Shown here: piece after piece, positions 1-8,227 of the stretch | How positions within the stretch are numbered: position 1 is the stretch's first letter | Layout of the letters: each line of letters begins with the position of its first letter | Assembly (NCBI RefSeq): GCF_002899825.2 | Contig: NZ_PPED02000004.1 | Coordinates: forward strand, 524,381 to 588,380 | Source: Chryseobacterium phosphatilyticum | GTDB taxonomy: Bacteria > Bacteroidota > Bacteroidia > Flavobacteriales > Weeksellaceae | Length of the DNA stretch: 64,000 bases | Direction: 5' to 3' | Program-made: the position numbers and the translations under genes | Notes under the pieces: generated by a model | Told to the model about the DNA's origin: nothing | The model's database searches: none | What the model saw: the letters and a program-made list of their open reading frames with translations, nothing else

Positions 1-252
1 TGTGACCCTACTTTTGGAGGAATCACGGCTTCTTTCGCGATGACCGCTGATATTATCATGGCTGAACCGGGAGCATTGATCGGCTTCGCAGGACCAAGAG
101 TAATCCGTGAAACAATCGGCAGAGATTTACCGGAAGGATTCCAGACATCAGAATTCTTACAGGAAAAAGGATTTGTTGATTTCATTGTAAAAAGAACAGA
201 AATTCAGGACACTGTTGCTAAAACGGTTAATTTATTAACTGTAAAAGCATAA
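1..252 (+). CDS. accD: Acetyl-CoA carboxylase carboxyltransferase subunit beta, C-terminal part
   Basis: The frame is open from the first base, so the gene starts outside the window and only its last 83 residues are visible. They carry the crotonase-fold end of the carboxyltransferase beta subunit: DPTFGGITASFAM near the start, then GALIGFAGPRVI and the C-terminal GFVDFIVKR segment. This match is characteristic of AccD. The protein pairs with AccA to move the carboxyl group from biotin to acetyl-CoA, giving malonyl-CoA for fatty acid synthesis in the cytoplasm. A hairpin with a T-run follows directly. Confidence 0.93.
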   Translation, partial: CDPTFGGITASFAMTADIIMAEPGALIGFAGPRVIRETIGRDLPEGFQTSEFLQEKGFVDFIVKRTEIQDTVAKTVNLLTVKA

Positions 253-273
253 TCCCTGTAACAAAAACAATAC

Positions 274-304
274 AATCTCTCTCTAATTAGGGAGAGATTT
301 TTAT
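274..304 (+). terminator. Rho-independent terminator after accD
   Basis: A 10-bp stem (274-283 with 290-299, one G-T pair) closes a 6-nt loop and is followed by TTTTATTT. It ends just before the start codon of the next gene, so that gene probably depends on read-through or a promoter inside accD. Confidence 0.7.
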
Positions 305-306
305 TT

Positions 307-816
307 ATGAGGACTTTTAAGATATTTTTCAATACCATCCGAAGCATGAGTTTTAAAAAGATTATCCGTCTTTTATCACTTGTCCTTCCCCATCCTCTTT
401 TTGCCTTATTAAGTTTCCATGCAACGGTAAAAGCATTTACTATAGCACAGAAAAAATTCCCTGAAACAGCCTCCAATAACGGAATTGGAAATGCTTTCAG
501 ACACGCTCTGTGGTGCTGTTTTATTATGATGTATTGCTGCAAAATTTCTTCTCCTAAAAAAGCACTTGATTTTTGCAAAAGAATAACAGACATGCATGAA
601 GAACTGTTCCCAAATGAACCTCTGGAAACCAAAATGGATCTTCATAACAACAAAATCGGAATGGATTATTTCATGGAAATTCTCCCGGGAATTCATCGCC
701 AGTTTTTTGAAAAAAGCTTCTTTGTAGAAGCGTTGGTCAAAAAAATGGATGACGCCAAAGTCTTAAAGAGTCTAGATGATGACTTTGAGGGGTATCTGGT
801 TTACCTAGAAGAGTAA
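307..816 (+). CDS. DUF6973-like protein of unknown function
   Basis: A 169-residue protein with a basic, hydrophobic N-terminus (residues about 16-40) that may associate with the membrane. The recognisable signature is GNAFRHALW at residues 61-69 and DLHNNKIG at 111-118. The spaced Arg/His and Asp/His/Asn residues recall the DUF6973 family, whose activity is unknown to me. Polar residues at fixed positions would fit an enzyme or metal site, but that is inference. It starts 7 bases after the accD terminator, with no good promoter visible between. A 142-codon antisense frame is a shadow. Confidence 0.7.
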   Translation: MRTFKIFFNTIRSMSFKKIIRLLSLVLPHPLFALLSFHATVKAFTIAQKKFPETASNNGIGNAFRHALWCCFIMMYCCKISSPKKALDFCKRITDMHEELFPNEPLETKMDLHNNKIGMDYFMEILPGIHRQFFEKSFFVEALVKKMDDAKVLKSLDDDFEGYLVYLEE

Positions 817-1137
817 GCATAATTTTATTTTAAACGCCAGGAATACGCAAAGGAATTATAAAACTTTATGCATATTTTTTTGAGCGCAAAGGCATTTCAT
901 TCAGCAAGGGACTCTTGTTAATGTACTCTGCTGAGTGCTAACGCCACTGCGAAAGAATAATCTACATCTTTCAGCAAAAATCTTTGAGAGCACTGCGTTA
1001 AAATAATTGACTTTCAAAAGCTTGAGCCTATTATCAACAGAATTCTTCTCACTTCTCAAAAACTTAGTTGTTTAATTCTTTTGTAACTTTTGTGGTTTAA
1101 AGTATTTTTGATAAGTTTAAACAATTAAATCAATCGG
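817..1137. other. Intergenic spacer with degenerate repeat words
   Basis: No gene is seen in these 321 bases. The left two thirds contain recurring words of the type cgcaaagg, gcgcaaagg and ctgcgaaag, plus ctgctgagtgctaacgcc. This looks like a decayed interspersed repeat. The right end holds the promoter for the next gene. Confidence 0.45.
1081..1110 (+). promoter_or_regulatory. Bacteroidota-type promoter for the SpmAB-like gene
   Basis: TTG at 1081-1083 and TATTTTTG at 1103-1110 are separated by 19 nt. This matches the -33/-7 consensus of Bacteroidota primary sigma factor promoters. The start codon is 28 nt downstream. Confidence 0.6.
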
Positions 1138-2544
1138 ATGGTTCTCAGCAGAATTTGGTCGGCTTTTATTATTATTGCCATTGCCATTGCCAGTATAAAA
1201 TACATTTCATCAAGCAACTACAAAACCATTTTCAATGATATGGTAGTAGGAAAAGGTGGTGATACGGTGCAGATTGCATCACAACCCATAGCAACGCTCT
1301 CTCCTGTCGTTAAAAATGGTTTGAAGGAAAAAACAGATTTTGCCGAAAGCAGAATCCATTATAAAACAACAGATTCTTTACAACAGAATGTAAAAGTATA
1401 TCGTATTCAGGAAGCAGATGGCGTAATAGGAACCTCCGAAACTGCGGTAAAAATCTGCCTTGGGCTGATTGGAATCATGACTTTATTTATGGGATTCATG
1501 AGTATTGCCGAAAAGGCAGGAGGAATCAATCTCTTAAGCCGGTTTATTCAACCTTTTTTCTCAAAACTTTTCCCGGATATTCCTAAAAATCACCCGGCCT
1601 TCGGGCACATGCTGATGAATTTCAGTGCCAACCTTCTGGGCCTGGACAATGCCGCTACTCCATTTGGTTTAAAGGCTATGGAAAGCCTCCAGACCTTAAA
1701 TCCAAATAAAGATACAGCCAGCAACTCACAGATCATGTTTCTCTGTCTTCACGCCGGAGGAATGACCCTCATCCCTGTGTCTATTATCGCCATAAGAGCT
1801 TCAATGGGATCCAAAACCCCTACCGATATTTTCCTTCCCTGTATGATAGCCACTTTCGCAGCGACATTGGCCGCGATGATTATTGTTTCTGCATATCAAA
1901 AAATCAATCTTCTTCGTCCTGTAGTCATTGCCTATGTAGGAGGTATTTCAGCCATTATCGGCCTATTGGTAGTATATCTGGTGCAATTGAGTAAAGATGA
2001 ACTGGATGATTTCAGTAAGGTATTAAGTAACGGGCTTATTCTGTTTATTTTTCTGGCTATTGTACTTGGAGCCCTTTATAAAAAAATCAACGTTTTTGAT
2101 GCATTTATTGAAGGGGCTAAAGAAGGCTTTACCACTTGTGTAAAAATCATTCCTTATTTGGTTGGGATGTTAATTGCTATTTCATTGTTGAGAACCTCAG
2201 GTGTTTTTGATGTTATTATTGACGGAATGAAATGGGTTGCCAATATGACTCAACTTGATTCCCGCTTCGTCGACGGACTTCCAACAGCCCTGATTAAGCC
2301 TTTATCAGGATCCGGAGCAAGAGGAATGATGGTAGATACTATGAGTACTTTTGGGCCAGACAGTTTCCAGGGACATCTTGCAGCAGTTCTGCAGGGAAGT
2401 TCAGATACAACATTTTATGTGATTGCTGTATATTTTGGTGCCGTAGCCGTTAAGAATACAAGATACACAGTAATTGCCATGCTTCTGGCCGATCTAGTGG
2501 GTATTATTACCTCAATTGCGTTGGCATATCTTTTTTTTGCTTAG
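1138..2544 (+). CDS. Nucleoside-recognition (SpmA/SpmB-like fused) membrane protein
   Basis: A 468-residue polytopic membrane protein. An N-terminal helix (about 2-22) is followed by an extracytoplasmic stretch, then two Gate (nucleoside recognition) repeats. The first has GLDNAATPFGLKAM and LCLHAGGMTLIPVS; the second has SGSGARGMM and GSSDTTFYVIAVYFG. In Firmicutes these halves are separate spore-maturation proteins SpmA and SpmB. Bacteroidota, which do not sporulate, carry a fused version, so a sporulation role should not be carried over. Substrate and role are unknown. The first ATG fits the promoter at 1081-1110. Confidence 0.85.
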   Translation: MVLSRIWSAFIIIAIAIASIKYISSSNYKTIFNDMVVGKGGDTVQIASQPIATLSPVVKNGLKEKTDFAESRIHYKTTDSLQQNVKVYRIQEADGVIGTSETAVKICLGLIGIMTLFMGFMSIAEKAGGINLLSRFIQPFFSKLFPDIPKNHPAFGHMLMNFSANLLGLDNAATPFGLKAMESLQTLNPNKDTASNSQIMFLCLHAGGMTLIPVSIIAIRASMGSKTPTDIFLPCMIATFAATLAAMIIVSAYQKINLLRPVVIAYVGGISAIIGLLVVYLVQLSKDELDDFSKVLSNGLILFIFLAIVLGALYKKINVFDAFIEGAKEGFTTCVKIIPYLVGMLIAISLLRTSGVFDVIIDGMKWVANMTQLDSRFVDGLPTALIKPLSGSGARGMMVDTMSTFGPDSFQGHLAAVLQGSSDTTFYVIAVYFGAVAVKNTRYTVIAMLLADLVGIITSIALAYLFFA

Positions 2545-2598
2545 ATAAGGTTGCAAGTTAGCAGCTGCTGGTATTTTCCTCGTTAAAAAAATATACGA

Positions 2599-2964
2599 AT
2601 GAGCTACGAAAAACTTGATATTTACAATATTGCTTTTGAGTTGTTTATCGAAACACATCAACTTTCACTTCTACTACCTAATCATGAGTTATATGAATTA
2701 GGAAGTCAATTAAGAAGGTCTGCAGACTCCGTTGTAACCAATATAGCAGAAGGATATGGACGCAATAATTACAAGGGTGATTTTATCAGATTTCTAACCT
2801 ATTCTCAAGCGAGTTGTGATGAAACAGTATGCCATTTGTCAAAAATCAACAGGCTATATCCGGAATTAAGCTTAAGCTTCAAAGACAAAACAGAACAATA
2901 CAAACTCTTAGGAGGAAAAATAAATAATTTTATAAAATACGTTCAGTTAAACTGGCGTACATAA
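2599..2964 (+). CDS. Four-helix-bundle protein (23S rRNA intervening-sequence / Avd-like family)
   Basis: A 121-residue, all-helical protein with the family signature: KLDIYNIAFEL at the N-terminus, SQLRRSADSVVTNIAEGYGR in the middle and FLTYSQASCDET after it. Members of this family occur inside 23S rRNA intervening sequences, near diversity-generating retroelements (as Avd), and scattered singly through Bacteroidota genomes. Their role in the last setting is unclear. Here there is no rRNA or reverse transcriptase nearby, so it is a solitary copy. Six CTAGCAA tandem repeats begin 7 bases after the stop codon, and related words occur before the gene, which may mark a mobile unit. Confidence 0.85.
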   Translation: MSYEKLDIYNIAFELFIETHQLSLLLPNHELYELGSQLRRSADSVVTNIAEGYGRNNYKGDFIRFLTYSQASCDETVCHLSKINRLYPELSLSFKDKTEQYKLLGGKINNFIKYVQLNWRT

Positions 2965-2971
2965 CCAACCT

Positions 2972-3013
2972 CTAGCAACTAGCAACTAGCAACTAGCAAC
3001 TAGCAACTAGCAA
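2972..3013. repeat. Tandem repeat, six exact copies of CTAGCAA
   Basis: Six perfect 7-bp units lie head to tail between the four-helix-bundle gene and the next gene. The array ends 14 bases before the next start codon, so copy-number changes would alter the leader of that gene. Confidence 0.97.
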
Positions 3014-3027
3014 CAAAATTACCCATT

Positions 3028-3417
3028 ATGATAACAGATAAAGAATTTACTCTTAGACTCATCCGTCAGCTGACACAGGCATTGGAAAAACTTATTTTAG
3101 ACAAACCTGAAGAAAGTTTAATGCAAAAAGAACTTGATTTTGATACGTTGATGAGAGATATTTTCAAGATGAACTTTACCCAGGTATCCTCGATGACTAA
3201 AGAAGAAATGATTGCTCTTGTTAATGAAAGACAGGAAAGAGACCGCAAAGACTATTACGAAATGCTTGGGAATCTTTTCTATTTTAAAAGCAGACAGGAC
3301 CACAACAAAGATTTTCAGGACAAAGCAAAAACCTTCTATGAACTCTATCTACAGACAAGCGGAATCTTTGCCTTACCCATCATCAACAGAATAAATGAAT
3401 TAAAAAAAAGCACTTGA
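3028..3417 (+). CDS. Small cytoplasmic helical protein of unknown function
   Basis: A 129-residue soluble, charged and helix-rich protein with no signal peptide or membrane segment. N-terminal helices (DKEFTLRLIRQLTQALEKLIL) are followed by EMIALVNERQERDRKDYYEMLGNLFYF and FYELYLQTSGIFALPIINRINEL. The overall look resembles short TPR-like or DUF6483-like proteins, but I do not recognise it with confidence. It starts just past the CTAGCAA array and its stop codon lies inside the loop of the terminator hairpin. Confidence 0.65.
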   Translation: MITDKEFTLRLIRQLTQALEKLILDKPEESLMQKELDFDTLMRDIFKMNFTQVSSMTKEEMIALVNERQERDRKDYYEMLGNLFYFKSRQDHNKDFQDKAKTFYELYLQTSGIFALPIINRINELKKST

Positions 3418-3436
3418 ATAAAGTGCTTTTGTATTT
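3406..3436. terminator. Bidirectional terminator between convergent genes
   Basis: A 9-bp stem (3406-3414 with 3422-3430) is flanked by A-runs on the left and T-runs on the right, so it can stop transcription from both sides. The TGA stop of the plus-strand gene lies in the loop. Confidence 0.75.
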
Positions 3437-4321
3437 TTAGAAAGTAATTTTATAAGTTCCTGTGGATGATGTATTAGCTTTTTCTGCTTTTACATATTTC
3501 TTTACCCAGGCCACAGAGGTAGATGATACACAAGGATCAGAAACACCCCCCACTCTTCTTGCAGAAACCACATTTCCGGCTTTATCCACAGTATAAGCTA
3601 TAGTAATTGATCCACTCGCTGTACAACTGTGAGAAGGTTGCGCTCCTCCCCGTCCCATTGTTCCCGGAATATATCCTACCAGCTTTCTGTCAATTCCTAC
3701 TTTACTGTCTCCGTTTCCATCTCCGCCTAAAGGATCTCCGGCATTTCCAATTCCATCCCCGGTTCCCTGGCTTCCAGCTTTTGTGCCTCGTCCTCTGATC
3801 AGATTTCCAATGGCAGCATTCCCTTTTCCATCTCCGTTTCCTGTTTTAGCATTTGCAGTGGCAGCGCCTGATTTTTTAGTGTTTTTAGAAGTATTTGTAC
3901 TGGTTGCTTCTTTTTTTTCAGCCTTTTTAGATTCCTCTTTCTTAGGAACTGTATTTTTCGAACTTTTGCCGGTGATAATCTTCTCCTTTGCTTCTACTTT
4001 TTTGGGTTCAGGAGCCGGTTCAGGTTTTACCACCGTCTTCGTTTCAGGTACAGGTGTTTCAGCAGGTTCCGGGGTTACTTCTTCGGTTGCTGCAGCTAAA
4101 CTTCCGGGTTGTTCTGCCGGTTCTTCAACACCATTCCCGTTTCGGTTATCTCCAAAATTAACCAGCATGGTGGTTACCACTTCAGGGTCTTTATCCAGTT
4201 CAGGTTTTAATTTATATAAAAAAACAAAAAGCAAAATGGCAGCCCAGATCAGAATAGAAAGCAGAGCACTTTTTATTCTATCTTTATTTTCGTCATTCCT
4301 ATTTGCTGTATAGCTTCTCAT
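3437..4321 (-). CDS. tonB: TonB-family energy transducer
   Basis: A 294-residue protein with one N-terminal membrane helix (about residues 18-40, preceded by basic residues), then a long Pro/Glu/Lys-rich periplasmic spacer (TPEPAETPVPETK and similar), a Gly/Asn-rich linker and a compact C-terminal domain with ITIAYTVDKAGNVV and a final GTYKITF strand. This is the layout of TonB proteins, which pass proton-motive energy from ExbBD to outer-membrane receptors. Two cysteines flank the C-terminal domain (SHSC and DPC) and could form a disulfide. It is the last gene of exbB-exbD-tonB, 20 bases after exbD. A 176-codon antisense frame is a shadow of its biased composition. Confidence 0.85.
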   Translation of the reverse strand: MRSYTANRNDENKDRIKSALLSILIWAAILLFVFLYKLKPELDKDPEVVTTMLVNFGDNRNGNGVEEPAEQPGSLAAATEEVTPEPAETPVPETKTVVKPEPAPEPKKVEAKEKIITGKSSKNTVPKKEESKKAEKKEATSTNTSKNTKKSGAATANAKTGNGDGKGNAAIGNLIRGRGTKAGSQGTGDGIGNAGDPLGGDGNGDSKVGIDRKLVGYIPGTMGRGGAQPSHSCTASGSITIAYTVDKAGNVVSARRVGGVSDPCVSSTSVAWVKKYVKAEKANTSSTGTYKITF

Positions 4322-4341
4322 CTTTACTATTGATTCTTTCC

Positions 4342-4740
4342 TTATTTATCTTTAACTGTTGCTATGGCAATGTTAAATTTATTTTTTTCAGCGATCTCCA
4401 TCACAAAAACCACATCTTTATGAAGCGTGTTTTCATCTGCTCTGATGGTAAATGATTTATTAGGCTGGCTTGCCAGTTTAGCCACTATAATCTGCTCAAG
4501 CTCCCCTTTATTTACAGGATTATCATCCACAAAAAATGAGCCATCGGGCTTAATACTTACCGTCAATGGATTTGGAATATTATCTTCTGTGGCTCCTGCC
4601 TTAGGGAGATTCACATCAATAGCACTCTGATTTGCAGCAGAAGATGTTATCATAAAGAAGATCAGCATCAACAGGATAACGTCAGTCATCGCTGCTAAAC
4701 TGAATTCCGGATTCGCTTTATTTCTTCTCTGAATTTTCAT
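4342..4740 (-). CDS. exbD: ExbD/TolR biopolymer transport protein
   Basis: 132 residues: a short basic cytoplasmic tail (MKIQRRNKANPEFSLAAMTDVILLML) leads into one membrane helix containing the conserved Asp (MTDVILLMLIFFMIT). A periplasmic domain with VNLPKA and the IRADENTLHKDVVFVME segment follows. These are ExbD/TolR hallmarks; the membrane Asp takes part in proton translocation with ExbB. It lies between exbB and tonB on the same strand. The 93-base gap upstream contains a conserved leader element also found in front of tolC. Confidence 0.92.
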   Translation of the reverse strand: MKIQRRNKANPEFSLAAMTDVILLMLIFFMITSSAANQSAIDVNLPKAGATEDNIPNPLTVSIKPDGSFFVDDNPVNKGELEQIIVAKLASQPNKSFTIRADENTLHKDVVFVMEIAEKNKFNIAIATVKDK

Positions 4741-4755
4741 CTGTTTATTCTTATA

Positions 4756-4833
4756 TTTTTAATGATCAGATGGAATCGCTCAAATTACTATTCCCTAAAG
4801 AACTTTCTTTATCTGCGATTTCATAAGAAAGAT
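4756..4833 (-). promoter_or_regulatory. exbD leader element, matching the tolC leader
   Basis: On the plus strand the block reads TTTTTAATGATCAGATGGAATCG (4756-4778, given here in two overlapping parts: TTTTTAATGATCA and AGATGGAATCG), then 37 variable bases, then CGATTTCAT (4816-4824). ATGGAATCG and CGATTTCAT are complementary over 9 positions counting one G-U pair. The same anchors at the same spacing occur before tolC at 14161-14229. Confidence 0.5.
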
Positions 4834-5538
4834 TTATAAAGGTTTATTGATAAGATCTAAAAATTCTCCAGACATATTCTGAGCCTTCAAAACAAACTTA
4901 TCGATTCTGGTTAAAAGAATATTATAACAGAAGTTTGCTGGAATAGCAACTGCAAGACCTACCGCTGTTTGTCCTAAAGCAGTATAGATACCCTCAGAAA
5001 GTGTTTTTGGTGAGAATGATCCCGTAGCATGAGATAAGTTAAAGAACGCGATAATCATCCCGATAACCGTTCCCAAAAGTCCCAGCATAGGGGCAATACT
5101 CGGAACCACTGCCAAAAGATTCAGGTTTTTCTCCATATTGGCTACTTCTACCTGTGCCTGCGCTTCCATAGCACTAACAATATCAGAAACAGGTCGCCCT
5201 AATCTGGAAATTCCCTTTTCAAGGATTCTTCCTTCCGGTGAATTCTGTGTTTTACAATAATCACTGGCAGCTTCAATCTTGCCTGCTTTGATAAAATCTT
5301 CAATATTGTTCATGAAATTGGAATCCGTCTTTGAGGTTAGCCTTTTAATAAAGAAAAATCTTTCAAAAAACAGATACAAAGAGAATACGCCCAGCAGTAA
5401 TACGGTCACCATCACTATTTTAGCGAAAGCTCCTCCATGGAACATGATCTTCCAAAATGAAAATTCTAAATTATCTGTGGCAACTGCGGGTGTAGCGATT
5501 TGTGCAAATACAATCTGTGAAAGTTCCGTTAACAGCAT
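4834..5538 (-). CDS. exbB: ExbB/TolQ/MotA-type proton channel
   Basis: 234 residues with three membrane segments: about 35-58 (IVMVTVLLLGVFSLYLFFERFF), about 135-160 (LAVVPSIAPMLGLLGTVIGMIIAF) and about 180-205 (ALGQTAVGLAVAIPANFCYNILL). The PMLGLLGTVIGMI and GQTAVGLAVAIPA motifs are diagnostic of the ExbB/TolQ family. It forms the inner-membrane motor with ExbD that drives TonB. It is the first gene of exbB-exbD-tonB and has a good promoter 30 bases upstream. Confidence 0.92.
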   Translation of the reverse strand: MLLTELSQIVFAQIATPAVATDNLEFSFWKIMFHGGAFAKIVMVTVLLLGVFSLYLFFERFFFIKRLTSKTDSNFMNNIEDFIKAGKIEAASDYCKTQNSPEGRILEKGISRLGRPVSDIVSAMEAQAQVEVANMEKNLNLLAVVPSIAPMLGLLGTVIGMIIAFFNLSHATGSFSPKTLSEGIYTALGQTAVGLAVAIPANFCYNILLTRIDKFVLKAQNMSGEFLDLINKPL

Positions 5539-5567
5539 TAATGTGTATTTTATTAAAGTTTCAACGA

Positions 5568-5600
5568 CAAATGTAGTGGAATATTATGAATTGAACTCTT
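5568..5600 (-). promoter_or_regulatory. Predicted promoter of exbB-exbD-tonB
   Basis: The minus strand carries TACATTTG at 5575-5568, a perfect TAnnTTTG -7 element, 29 nt before the exbB start codon. The -33 box is only weakly matched (GTTC about 20 nt upstream). Confidence 0.5.
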
Positions 5601-5710
5601 AAAAATTGCTTAAAAACAACTTAAATTTTGTTATGATTTACAAATAGCAAATTTCTTTCCAAAAGAAATTTTGAAAAGAAATTGGTTATCGAAAAAGATA
5701 AAGATATCGG

Positions 5711-6172
5711 TTAATCTTCGTCTACCACGATATCATCCTGCTTAAATTCACATTTTAATCTAAAAGGAATCGGCGTATCTGATCCTGTGTAGAAATCATC
5801 GATGGTTCCTTTCCAGATCACTTCAAGCTCTCCTTCTTCGTTTCTTTCAAAAAGAAGCTCATTGTCATAAATATAGGCCTCTTCATCATCGAAAAGATCT
5901 ACTTCTGTATAAGTTTCCTCGTCAGAATCGTTGATTTTGATAGTTTTCCCTTCAATTTCCGTCGATTCGATAGGAAAATCGAAGACTTCAAGTGAAAGTT
6001 GTGGAAAGTTGTACTGTAATGAATCATCATCTACGTGATCCAAACTGTCATCCGTTATTATTTCAACCTCTAAAAAGTGTTGCTGGTTGCTGTAGATTGC
6101 TTTACAATAAGTATTTCTGATATTGTATTTTAGCGTTTCCTCCGGATGGTAAATTTTTAAAATCCCTTTCAT
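5711..6172 (-). CDS. Acidic cytoplasmic protein of unknown function
   Basis: A 153-residue, very acidic protein without signal peptide or membrane helix. Predicted beta-rich stretches alternate with Asp/Glu clusters (DDSLDHVDDDSL, DSDEETYTEVDLFDDEEAY), and the end FKQDDIVVDED is strongly negative. I do not recognise the family. The neighbours are the exb/tonB operon and, divergently, the DUF885 lipoprotein gene. It appears to be transcribed alone. Confidence 0.7.
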   Translation of the reverse strand: MKGILKIYHPEETLKYNIRNTYCKAIYSNQQHFLEVEIITDDSLDHVDDDSLQYNFPQLSLEVFDFPIESTEIEGKTIKINDSDEETYTEVDLFDDEEAYIYDNELLFERNEEGELEVIWKGTIDDFYTGSDTPIPFRLKCEFKQDDIVVDED

Positions 6173-6288
6173 TTTTCCTTAAAAAAGAACTGTAATAATA
6201 TGATTGTTAAACGTTTTAGACAAAGATAAAAAATTGATTTAAAGTTAAAAGGATTTTGAAAATTATTTTTTTAAAATCAGGTAACATG

Positions 6289-6322
6289 TTGATTCGTGAT
6301 CCCCTAATAATACTTACTTTTG
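6289..6322 (+). promoter_or_regulatory. Promoter of the DUF885 lipoprotein gene
   Basis: TTG at 6289-6291 and TACTTTTG at 6315-6322 (a perfect TAnnTTTG) are separated by 23 nt. The start codon is 20 nt downstream. Confidence 0.5.
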
Positions 6323-6341
6323 CTTCATAAAGATTCTGAAA

Positions 6342-8138
6342 ATGAAAAAAATTTTGTCAAAAAGTATTTTAGGACTGGGATTAATGGTTGCTCTTGCTTC
6401 GTGTAAGAAGTCTGATTCCCCTCTTACCAAAGTGACTCCTTCTAATCTGGACTCTATTGCATCCAATTACTACGAGCAGTATCTTAAGCTATATCCTTTA
6501 GATGCTACTTCTCAGGGAGATTCCAGATACAACGATCAGTTGCCTATCAACATTGATAAAGATTTCATTTCAGGAGAAGTTGCCTTTTACCATTCAGTAC
6601 AAAAACAACTGGAACATGTAGACTATAAAACACTTTCTGATGAAGATAAAGTAGTATACGATGTACTGGATTATACATTGAAAGATAAAATTGAAGCGTA
6701 CGCGTATCACCCGGAATATATTCCGTTTACCCAATTTGGAGGCCTTCCTTTAACTTTTCCTCTCTATGGAAGCGGACAGGGAAGCCAGCCTTTCAAAACA
6801 GAAAAGGATTACAACGACTGGCTAAAAAGAATGGAAAAATTCCCGGATTGGATGAATGCTGCTACGGACAACTTCCGTGAAGGAATCAATAATAAAGTAG
6901 TTTTACCTAAAAAGCTGGTGGTCAAAATGATTCCTCAAATGAAAGCTGAGGAAATCATCACTCCAGATATGGAGAAAAACATTTTCTACGGCCCGGTTAG
7001 AAATTTCCCCAAGAGTTTTACACAGGCTCAAAAGGATAAGTTTTCAGGACTTTACAAGGAAGCCATTACGAACAAAATTATTCCTGCCTATACCAAAATG
7101 GCAGCATTCCTGGAAAAAGACTATTTACCAAAAGGCAGAGATACAGATGGCTACAACAGTCTTCCTAATGGAAATGAAATCTATAGCTATTATGTAAAAA
7201 GCTGGACGACAACAAAGAAATCACCGGAAGAAATTAATAAAATCGGACAGCAGCAGGTTGCCATGCTTCGGTCTGAAATGGAAAAAGTAAAGCAACAGGT
7301 AGGCTTCACAGGATCACTTGAAGAGTTTATTACTTTTGTAAAAACTGATCCTAAAGCAATGCCTTATAAAACATCTAAAGATGTTTTGAATGGCTTCAAC
7401 GGTATCCTGACAAAGATTACTCCCAAACTGAAAACGATGTTTAATGTGACACCAAAAACAAAGTTTGAGATCAGACAAACGGAGAAATTCAGAGAAGCCA
7501 GTGCCAGTGCAGAGTATATTCCGGGAACTCCGGATGGGAAAAGGCCGGGCATATTCTATGTTCCGCTTCCTGACCCCACCAAATTTAATGTGACTTCAGG
7601 TATGGAATCTCTTTTTCTGCATGAAGCCATTCCGGGACATCACTATCAGGTTTCTTTACAACAGGAGAATGAAAAACTTCCTAAATTTATGAGGTTTGGA
7701 TGGTTTGGAGCTTATGGTGAAGGATGGGCACATTATTGTGAAACATTAGGCCCTGAATTTGGTTTATATACTGATCCATACCAAAAAATGGGATATTTAA
7801 GCGATCAGATGCTGAGAGCTGTACGATTGGTAGTAGATACCGGACTTCACACCGGAAAAATGTCAAGAGAAGAAGCGATCAAATATTTCTTAAGCAATAT
7901 TTCTTACGATGAAGGGGCTGCTGTAGCAGAGGTAGAAAGATATATGGCCATGCCGGGGCAGGCTTTAGGATATAAGATCGGGTCCTTAAGAATCCGTGAA
8001 TTAAGAGAAAAATACCAGAAAGAACTTGGAAAACAATTTAATCTTGCAAGCTTTCATGATGAAATATTAAGTCAGGGATGTCTTCCGCTGGATGTTCTGA
8101 ACAGAAAGATGGAGCTTTGGGCTAAAAAGCAGAAATAG
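6342..8138 (+). CDS. DUF885 family lipoprotein, probable zinc peptidase
   Basis: 598 residues. The signal peptide ends in a lipobox (LMVALASC, Cys at about 21), so the protein should be lipid-anchored in the envelope. The DUF885 core is clear: LHEAIPGHHYQ at about residues 425-435 gives a zinc-binding HExxxGHH-type site, and EGWAHYCE at about 459-466 supplies the downstream acidic ligand or catalytic residue. Family members are predicted metallopeptidases, and the length is normal for it. Substrate is unknown. It is a single-gene unit with its own promoter and a very strong hairpin after the stop. Confidence 0.85.
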   Translation: MKKILSKSILGLGLMVALASCKKSDSPLTKVTPSNLDSIASNYYEQYLKLYPLDATSQGDSRYNDQLPINIDKDFISGEVAFYHSVQKQLEHVDYKTLSDEDKVVYDVLDYTLKDKIEAYAYHPEYIPFTQFGGLPLTFPLYGSGQGSQPFKTEKDYNDWLKRMEKFPDWMNAATDNFREGINNKVVLPKKLVVKMIPQMKAEEIITPDMEKNIFYGPVRNFPKSFTQAQKDKFSGLYKEAITNKIIPAYTKMAAFLEKDYLPKGRDTDGYNSLPNGNEIYSYYVKSWTTTKKSPEEINKIGQQQVAMLRSEMEKVKQQVGFTGSLEEFITFVKTDPKAMPYKTSKDVLNGFNGILTKITPKLKTMFNVTPKTKFEIRQTEKFREASASAEYIPGTPDGKRPGIFYVPLPDPTKFNVTSGMESLFLHEAIPGHHYQVSLQQENEKLPKFMRFGWFGAYGEGWAHYCETLGPEFGLYTDPYQKMGYLSDQMLRAVRLVVDTGLHTGKMSREEAIKYFLSNISYDEGAAVAEVERYMAMPGQALGYKIGSLRIRELREKYQKELGKQFNLASFHDEILSQGCLPLDVLNRKMELWAKKQK

Positions 8139-8185
8139 GTAATAACAAAAGGCGCTGGGTTAAAATCAGTGCCTTTTGTTATTAC
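8139..8185 (+). terminator. Long hairpin after the DUF885 gene
   Basis: A 15-bp perfect stem (8139-8153 with 8171-8185), extendable inward by four pairs including one G-T, closes a 9-nt loop. The right arm contains CCTTTTG; there is no long T-run after it. Confidence 0.65.
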
Positions 8186-8227
8186 AATATATTCTAAGAA
8201 ATTGAAAAAGTTAAAACAAAAAATGAT

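Noticed and set aside
204..632. 142-codon minus-strand frame opposite the DUF6973-like gene
   Set aside because: It runs across the accD terminator and opposite a gene with recognisable motifs.
1138..2544. Spore-maturation function for the SpmAB-like protein
   Set aside because: Everything else in the window points to a non-sporulating Bacteroidota member; only the domain, not the role, is supported.
2972..3013. CTAGCAA array as a CRISPR
   Set aside because: Units are 7 bp and contiguous with no spacers; it is a simple tandem repeat.
3783..4313. 176-codon plus-strand frame opposite tonB
   Set aside because: It is the mirror of the Pro/Lys/Glu-rich tonB spacer; composition is unlike a real protein and tonB is well supported.
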